A stretch of DNA of 64,000 bases from Arthrobacter sp. efr-133-TYG-118 (GTDB lineage Bacteria > Actinomycetota > Actinomycetes > Actinomycetales > Micrococcaceae), in NCBI RefSeq assembly GCF_030209755.1, contig NZ_JARVRH010000004.1, forward strand, positions 372,001 through 436,000, written 5' to 3'. A program made the position numbers and the translations under genes. How positions within the stretch are numbered: the first letter of the stretch is position 1; every line of letters begins with the position of its first letter. Positions 61,254 to 64,000 of this stretch are shown here, in pieces. The notes under the pieces were generated by a model, which made no database searches, was not told the DNA's origin, and was given only the letters and a program-made list of their open reading frames with translations.

Positions 61254-62452
61254 GCAGGTCCATGACCGCGTGGTTGGAACAGCAGGCCGCGGTCCGCGAG
61301 CGCCGGGGCCTTGCCCGCACGCCCACGACGCGCCTCGGTGGGGACCCGGAGGTGGATCTGGCCAGCAACGACTATCTTGGCCTCGCGACAGACCCGAGGT
61401 TGGCAGAGGCTGCCCGGGAAGCGATCGGCCGTTGGGGAACCGGTGCCACGTCCTCGCGGCTGGTTGCCGGAACCACTGCGCTGCACCTGGAGCTCGAGTC
61501 CGGGCTCGCGGACCTGACAGGCATGGAATCAGCGTTGGTCTTCTCGTCCGGTTACTTGGCCAATCTGGGCGTCACGACGGCGCTCGGCGGCCCCGGGACC
61601 CTCATCGTTGCCGACGAACATTGCCACGCTTCGCTGATTGACGGTTTCCGGCTGAGCCGTTCGAGGGTGGAAACGGTTCCGCACAACGACCCCGGCGCAA
61701 CCGGGCACCAGCTGCGCACCCGCACTGAACCCCGGGCCTTGATCGCGGTCGAGTCCATCTACAGCGTCTTCGGCGACGCCGCCCCGCTCCCCCAGCTGCT
61801 GGCATTGGCCGAAGAGCATGACGCGATGCTCCTCGTGGACGAGGCCCACAGCCTCGGTGTTGCGGGCTGCGGCGCGTTTCAGGGTCACGGCTCGGTGGCT
61901 GGAACGGATCTTTCCGCCCACCCCAACGTGGTGTTGACGGCAACGCTTTCCAAGTCGTTAGGCAGCCAGGGAGGTGCCGTCCTGGGCAGTGCCCTGCTCC
62001 GCGAACACCTCGTCAACAGGGCCCGCAGTTTCATTTTCGACACCGGGCTTGCCCCAGCGTCGACCGCGGCTGCGCTGGCCGCCGTCGGAATCATCCGCGC
62101 GGAACCGTGGCGTGCGGCGGCTGTCCATCGGAACTCTGCCAGCCTCACGGCGGGACTGGCGCCAGCGCTACACGCGCCAACCCTACAGCGGCGCGGCGCC
62201 GCCGTCGGGCCGGACGGCTCACCGATTCAGACGGCTGGTGCCGTGCAATCCATCCCCATGCCCTCCGCCGCTGCCGCACTTGCGGCGAGCCAGGCGGCCC
62301 ACCGGGCGGGTGTCCGAATCGGCTGCTTCCGCCCGCCATCGGTTCCCGACGGCGTCTCGCGCCTCCGGCTGACGGCACGCGCCACCCTGACTCCCCACGA
62401 CATCGATTACGCGTGCGCAACGTTGCGCCGCATCCTGGAGGAAACGCCATGA
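61250..62452 (+). CDS. bioF: 8-amino-7-oxononanoate synthase
   Basis: A 400-residue PLP enzyme of the alpha-oxoamine synthase family that joins pimeloyl thioester and alanine. It has LASNDYLGLATDPRL, GTGATSSRLVAGTTALHLELE, IVADEHCHASLIDG, LLVDEAHSLGVAG, and the PLP lysine in ATLSKSLGSQGG (about 233). The C-terminus with IGCFRPPSVPDGVSRLRLTARATLT is typical. ATG 61250 overlaps the bioA stop. The product feeds bioA; gene order is not that of the pathway, but all steps are co-translated. Confidence 0.95.
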   Translation: MSRSMTAWLEQQAAVRERRGLARTPTTRLGGDPEVDLASNDYLGLATDPRLAEAAREAIGRWGTGATSSRLVAGTTALHLELESGLADLTGMESALVFSSGYLANLGVTTALGGPGTLIVADEHCHASLIDGFRLSRSRVETVPHNDPGATGHQLRTRTEPRALIAVESIYSVFGDAAPLPQLLALAEEHDAMLLVDEAHSLGVAGCGAFQGHGSVAGTDLSAHPNVVLTATLSKSLGSQGGAVLGSALLREHLVNRARSFIFDTGLAPASTAAALAAVGIIRAEPWRAAAVHRNSASLTAGLAPALHAPTLQRRGAAVGPDGSPIQTAGAVQSIPMPSAAAALAASQAAHRAGVRIGCFRPPSVPDGVSRLRLTARATLTPHDIDYACATLRRILEETP

Positions 62453-63147
62453 AACTGCCACCAATAGTGTTGGTCACCGGAACGGACACCGGCGTCGGCA
62501 AGACGGTCGCGACGGCGGCACTTGCGTCCGCGCTGCAGGCTGGGGGCCGGTCTGTAGCCGTGTATAAGCCTTGCCAGAGCGGCGACGTGGCGGGCGACTC
62601 CGACTGCGCCGAAATCACCCGCTTGGCCGGACCACTCACGGCCGAGGCCGGCGTCGTGCTTCAAGAACCCCTTGCCCCGGTGCCCGCAGCAGCCCTTGAC
62701 GGGGTCACGCTGCCCTCGCTGGCGGACCACGCCGCACGCGTCCGGGAACTGGCCAGCATGCATGACCATGTCCTGGTGGAGGGTTCCGGCGGTCTCCTCG
62801 TGGAGCTAGACCCCGACGGCGGCACGCTGGCAGATCTGGGCAGTCACCTTGGGATTGATGCGACTTTTGTGGTGGTTGCCCGCCCCGCCTTGGGAACCCT
62901 GAACCATACGGCACTGACGCTCGAGGCCCTGGAACGCAGGGACCTGGGCATCCATGGCGTGATTCTGGGAACCTGGCCGGACGACCCTGGCGTGCTGGAG
63001 CACGGCAACCGGGCGACGCTCGGTGCGTTGGGGCCGCTCCTTGGAGTGCTCCCGGAACGCGCTGCGGACCTCCCACCGGTGACGTTCAGGGCGGCGAGTG
63101 TGGACTGGTTTAGCGGTTTGGACTGCTTGAACGGAGCCTGGTCATGA
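62449..63147 (+). CDS. bioD: Dethiobiotin synthetase
   Basis: A 232-residue ATP-dependent carboxylase/cyclase forming dethiobiotin. The P-loop is GTDTGVGKT (residues 11-19); the substrate Lys is in VAVYKPCQSG; a conserved Glu-Gly stretch, HDHVLVEGSGGLLVELDP, follows; and a ribose-binding loop lies near the end (VVVARPALGTLNHTALTLEALE). ATG 62449 overlaps the bioF stop and its stop overlaps the P450 start, each by 4 nt. It completes bioA-bioF-bioD-bioB within the operon. Confidence 0.95.
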   Translation: MKLPPIVLVTGTDTGVGKTVATAALASALQAGGRSVAVYKPCQSGDVAGDSDCAEITRLAGPLTAEAGVVLQEPLAPVPAAALDGVTLPSLADHAARVRELASMHDHVLVEGSGGLLVELDPDGGTLADLGSHLGIDATFVVVARPALGTLNHTALTLEALERRDLGIHGVILGTWPDDPGVLEHGNRATLGALGPLLGVLPERAADLPPVTFRAASVDWFSGLDCLNGAWS

Positions 63148-64000
63148 GCGCCTCTTCTGCCAGCGGCCAGACGTGCCCGTATATCGTGCTGCGGGAGCCC
63201 GCGGCAGTGCGGCAGGTCCTGCACCGGCCGGATGACTTCGGTCCGGCGAACGCCCTTATCGCTGTGACACCGTTGTCCGGACCGTCCTTGCGCGTCCTGC
63301 AGCGTGCCCGCTTCGCCTTGCCGCCCGTGCTGGCCAGCAACCACAGCGATTCCCATGCAGGCATCCGCAAGGTGGTGGCCGGATTCTTTACCCCGGCAAC
63401 GGTTGGCGCTTTCGAACCACGTATTCGCGGGATCGCGCGGGATGCGGCTGCGACGGCGGCCGGGCTGCTGAAGGTGGACGGGCAGGTGGACCTGGTGCAG
63501 GCCGTGGCCGCGAACCCGCCGGCGATCGTGATGTTGGAGCTTCTGGGTCTCCCGGTGCGCGACCTTCCGGAGCTAAAAGCGTGGAGCCTGGACTCCCTGG
63601 AACTCTTCTGGGGCTGGCCGGATCCCGAGCGGCAACTGGAACTGTCACACAGCGCGGCAGCGTTCTACGGCTGGCTGCGGGAACTCGTCCTCGAGGCAGT
63701 GGCGTCGCCGGGGCGGAATCTCTTCGGCTCCTTGGCGGAACACGGTCTCAGCACTCCCGAGATCTGTTCACTCGGCTACTTCCTGCTTATCGCGGGGCAG
63801 GAAACCACCACTCAGCTCATCAGCACGGCACTATTTAGGCTTGCCGAGGGATCAGTCGGCTTTGCCTGGAAGGACGCCCCTTCCGGCACCACGGCCCGGG
63901 ATCTCATCCGGCATGTTTTGGCCACGGAATCTTCCGTTCCTACATGGCGTCGGGTTGCGGCAGAGGACACGGTCCTCGACGACGAACATGTACCCGCCGG
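63144..64000 (+). CDS. Cytochrome P450 in the biotin operon (3' end outside window)
   Basis: A 285-codon fragment of a cytochrome P450. The I-helix oxygen-binding motif is LLIAGQETTTQLI (about residue 218). Before it stand RFALPPVLASNHSDSHAGIRKVVAGFFTPATVGAFEPRIRGIA, the helix C region, with the family's H-x-x-x-R pattern. The haem-ligand Cys lies beyond the window. It starts at ATG 63144, overlapping bioD by 4 nt. In Bacillus the P450 BioI makes pimeloyl-ACP by cleaving fatty acyl chains, so a role in pimelate supply is likely here, inferred from position and family. Confidence 0.87.
   Translation, partial: MSASSASGQTCPYIVLREPAAVRQVLHRPDDFGPANALIAVTPLSGPSLRVLQRARFALPPVLASNHSDSHAGIRKVVAGFFTPATVGAFEPRIRGIARDAAATAAGLLKVDGQVDLVQAVAANPPAIVMLELLGLPVRDLPELKAWSLDSLELFWGWPDPERQLELSHSAAAFYGWLRELVLEAVASPGRNLFGSLAEHGLSTPEICSLGYFLLIAGQETTTQLISTALFRLAEGSVGFAWKDAPSGTTARDLIRHVLATESSVPTWRRVAAEDTVLDDEHVPA

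Noticed and set aside
1-64000. tRNA, rRNA, prophage and plasmid origin features
   Set aside because: By eye I found no cloverleaf with conserved T-loop, no rRNA stretch, no phage structural gene or integrase, and no replication initiator. A tRNAscan or Infernal run could change this for small RNAs.

Overview
The window looks like chromosomal DNA of a high-GC actinobacterium of the Arthrobacter/Paenarthrobacter/Pseudarthrobacter group. The evidence is the GC-rich coding sequence with frequent GTG/TTG starts, a DUF222/HNH (13E12-type) protein, an MSMEG_6728-family protein, a BsaP-type partner of biotin synthase, a DUF6318 lipoprotein, and a metabolism rich in MFS carriers and sugar or alcohol dehydrogenases. 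I found no rRNA, tRNA, CRISPR array or prophage. This is inference from family content, not a species identification.

Layout. 1-3.3 kb: an NMT1/SsuA-type ABC importer (ATPase, permease, lipoprotein cut by the window edge) divergent from an orphan CitB-type response regulator. 3.4-9.4 kb: small housekeeping and stress genes (YceI, flavodoxin, DUF2254, APC permease, SnoaL-like) and a DUF1326/DUF2182 pair. 9.6-14.1 kb: an accessory stretch with less GC-rich genes of unknown function, then a large ATPase-LuxR regulator bracketed by inverted clusters of a 22-bp-periodic direct repeat. 14.2-22.7 kb: two MFS efflux genes (one with its TetR repressor and two operators inside the promoter region), a secreted glycoside-hydrolase-like protein, and two decayed sugar genes (a frameshifted aldo/keto reductase and a 5'-truncated GH31). 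22.8-39 kb: HNH protein, ArsR-SRPBCC regulator with a leaderless promoter, a winged-helix/Ala-Lys/pullulanase-X25 fusion, an adenine deaminase, Tex, a CBS protein, a fungal-type cytosine deaminase, a GntR(YtrA)-DUF1648 pair, and a 1217-residue RecB-like nuclease/helicase fusion.

39-49 kb: a seven-gene co-directional operon that reads as a four-carbon sugar or polyol catabolic pathway. It holds a sugar isomerase barrel, a DhaK-DhaL kinase, an RpiB-like isomerase, a 3HCDH-family dehydrogenase, an SDR dehydrogenase, an ACS-type MFS carrier and a TPI-like isomerase. A GntR/FCD regulator and a DHA2 carrier lie upstream. The same 10-bp palindrome, TCCTATAGGA, stands before both the operon and the regulator, which defines a likely local regulon. 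49-56.5 kb: Old Yellow Enzyme, 2,3-butanediol-type dehydrogenase and flavin monooxygenase, divergent from a GAF-domain activator, then a PKD-domain secreted protein with a DUF6318 lipoprotein. 56.7-64 kb: an NCS1 permease divergent from a biotin operon bioB-bsaP-bioA-bioF-bioD-P450, in which every junction is a 4-nt start/stop overlap. The P450 runs off the window end.

Several intergenic regions carry strong hairpins (25.7, 29.5, 32.6, 39.0, 49.25, 50.5 and 56.6 kb) that separate convergent or consecutive transcription units.
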